Origin: JAMCRM01 sp041685075
Lineage (GTDB): Bacteria; Acidobacteriota; Terriglobia; Bryobacterales; Bryobacteraceae
Direction of reading: 5' to 3'
Length of the DNA stretch: 7,149 nucleotides
Assembly: GCA_041685075.1 (NCBI GenBank)
Contig: JAWLGN010000286.1
Span: 1-7,149, forward strand
Each line of letters opens with the position of its first letter. The first letter of the stretch is position 1. The notes beneath the pieces were generated by a model that ran no database searches, was not told the DNA's origin, and saw only the letters and a program-made list of their open reading frames with translations. Both the position numbers and the translations under genes were made by a program. Of the stretch, positions 6,159 through 7,149 are shown piece by piece.

Positions 6159-6163
6159 GGAGG
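6159..6163 (+). promoter_or_regulatory. Ribosome binding site of the carboxyltransferase gene
   Basis: GGAGG lies 4 bases before the GTG at 6168. The next in-frame GTG, at 6183, is farther away and would drop N-terminal residues, so 6168 is the better start. Confidence 0.75.
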
Positions 6164-6167
6164 TTCC

Positions 6168-7149
6168 GTGACCGAACGCTTAGTGAATGTTACCGAGTTG
6201 ATTCTTCGCGACGCCCACCAGAGCCTGATGGCCACGCGCATGGCGATGGAGGATATGGTTCCCGCCTGCGACGACCTGGACAAGGCAGGTTTCTGGTCGC
6301 TGGAGTGCTGGGGCGGAGCAACTTTCGACTCCTGTATCCGATTTCTGAATGAAGACCCCTGGGAACGCCTGCGCACGTTCCGCAAGCTGATGCCGAACAG
6401 CCGCTTGCAGATGCTGCTGCGCGGCCAGAACCTGCTGGGCTACAGGCATTACCAGGACGAGGTGGTCCGGCGCTTCGTGGAGCGAGCAGCGGCCAACGGG
6501 ATCGACGTATTCCGTGTCTTCGATGCGCTGAATGATATCCGCAACCTGCGCACCGCAATCAAGGCTGTGCGGGACAGCGGCAAGCACGCACAGGGAACCA
6601 TCTGCTATACCATCAGCCCGGAGCACACCGTGGGAACCTTCGTCGAGATGGCCGAGGAACTCATGGACCTGGGGTGCAACTCCATCTGCATTAAAGACAT
6701 GGCGGGGCTGCTCAAACCGGGGCCGGCATACGAGTTGATGCGGGGCATCAAGCTTCTGATCGGCCAGTCGGTGCCGGTACAGGTCCACTGCCACTCCACC
6801 ACAGGCGTAACGATGGTGAGCCTGATGAAGGCCATCGAAGCGGGCTGCGACACGGTGGACACCTCCATCAGCAGCCTCAGCCTGGGGCCGGGACACAATC
6901 CCACCGAGAGCCTGGTGGAACTGCTCGAGGGCACCGGCTACCGCACGGAACTCGACATGGAGCGCATCCTCCGGCTGAAGCACTATTTCAACCAGGTGCG
7001 GCCGAGGTACTCGGAATACCTCACGAAGTTCACCGGCGTGGAGACCGAGATCTTCAGCAGCCAGATTCCGGGCGGCATGATCTCCAACATGGAGAGCCAG
7101 TTGAAACAGCAGGGCGCCGGCGACCGGCTGCGCGAGGTGTTGGAGGAAG
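6168..7149 (+). CDS. Biotin-dependent carboxyltransferase subunit, transcarboxylase 5S / OadA-like (3' end missing)
   Basis: This is the carboxyltransferase subunit of a biotin enzyme, moving CO2 between carboxybiotin and pyruvate/oxaloacetate. I translated it by hand: 327 residues from a GTG start, open to the right edge. The HMGL-like TIM barrel spans about 5-265 and the start of the conserved post-barrel (PYC_OADA) region follows. Motifs: LRDAHQSLMATRM (13-25), ECWGGATFDSCIRFLNEDPW (46-65), LLRGQN, FRVFDALND, CIKDMAGLL and VHCHSTTG. Metal-site residues are Asp15, Lys176 (the lysine carbamylated in the family), His207 and His209. From memory their spacing equals that of the cobalt ligands in the Propionibacterium transcarboxylase 5S subunit (Asp23, Lys184, His215, His217). 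Sequence near the metal site also looks nearer 5S than pyruvate carboxylase. No biotinyl domain is within the window. It may act in methylmalonyl-CoA carboxyltransferase, oxaloacetate decarboxylase or two-subunit pyruvate carboxylase; what follows off the right edge should decide. Confidence 0.92.
   Translation, partial: MTERLVNVTELILRDAHQSLMATRMAMEDMVPACDDLDKAGFWSLECWGGATFDSCIRFLNEDPWERLRTFRKLMPNSRLQMLLRGQNLLGYRHYQDEVVRRFVERAAANGIDVFRVFDALNDIRNLRTAIKAVRDSGKHAQGTICYTISPEHTVGTFVEMAEELMDLGCNSICIKDMAGLLKPGPAYELMRGIKLLIGQSVPVQVHCHSTTGVTMVSLMKAIEAGCDTVDTSISSLSLGPGHNPTESLVELLEGTGYRTELDMERILRLKHYFNQVRPRYSEYLTKFTGVETEIFSSQIPGGMISNMESQLKQQGAGDRLREVLEE

Larger units (their letters stand above)
6002..6167. 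other. Intergenic region with two hairpins and a candidate -10 box
   Basis: This 166-base spacer separates the TIM-barrel stop from the carboxyltransferase start. It contains a 9-bp hairpin at 6013-6034, a 5-bp GC hairpin at 6084-6098, TAAAAT at 6104-6109 and a Shine-Dalgarno at 6159-6163. I found no small reading frame or RNA gene. Confidence 0.6.

Noticed and set aside
1..7149. Mobile element, defence system or CRISPR array
   Set aside because: No transposase, integrase, terminal repeats, direct-repeat array or nuclease-type genes were seen on either strand; all genes belong to envelope, signalling or metabolic families.

Overview
The window looks like chromosomal DNA of an Acidobacteriota bacterium, possibly of the Solibacteres/Bryobacterales type. 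This is inferred from a full-length duplicated orphan ABC permease (the ADOP family, typical of that phylum), GC-rich coding, and a Tat-signal sugar-isomerase-type TIM barrel of the kind common there. No rRNA or other taxonomic marker is present, so the assignment is an inference. I see no tRNA, rRNA, CRISPR array, insertion sequence, prophage or plasmid signature.

Left half, minus strand, read from 2524 down to 1: three co-directional genes form an apparent operon. First is an MCE/MlaD-type lipid-transport protein, whose C-terminal half is built of five 34-residue repeats. Then, 40 bases on, comes the membrane diadenylate cyclase CdaA. Its stop codon overlaps the GTG start of its regulator CdaR (YbbR repeats), which runs off the left edge. 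CdaA makes c-di-AMP and CdaR normally binds and tunes it, so the unit couples a second-messenger module to an envelope lipid-transport component.

Middle, 2525-2671: a 147-base divergent intergenic region separates that operon from the plus-strand genes. It holds a candidate -10 box very close to the mlaD start and a small palindrome.

Right half, plus strand: the ADOP permease (2672-5125) is followed after 39 bases by a Tat-exported TIM-barrel protein resembling hydroxypyruvate isomerase (5165-6001). A 166-base gap with two hairpins and a candidate -10 box follows. Then comes the 5' part of a biotin-dependent carboxyltransferase subunit (6168 to the right edge), closest from memory to the 5S subunit of propionibacterial transcarboxylase. 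These three do not form an obvious pathway.

Nothing here amounts to a clear new defence or mobile system. The most interesting points are the mlaD-cdaA-cdaR linkage, the indel-free 34-residue repeat array in the MCE protein, and hints of leaderless transcripts at the two genes that lack a Shine-Dalgarno sequence.
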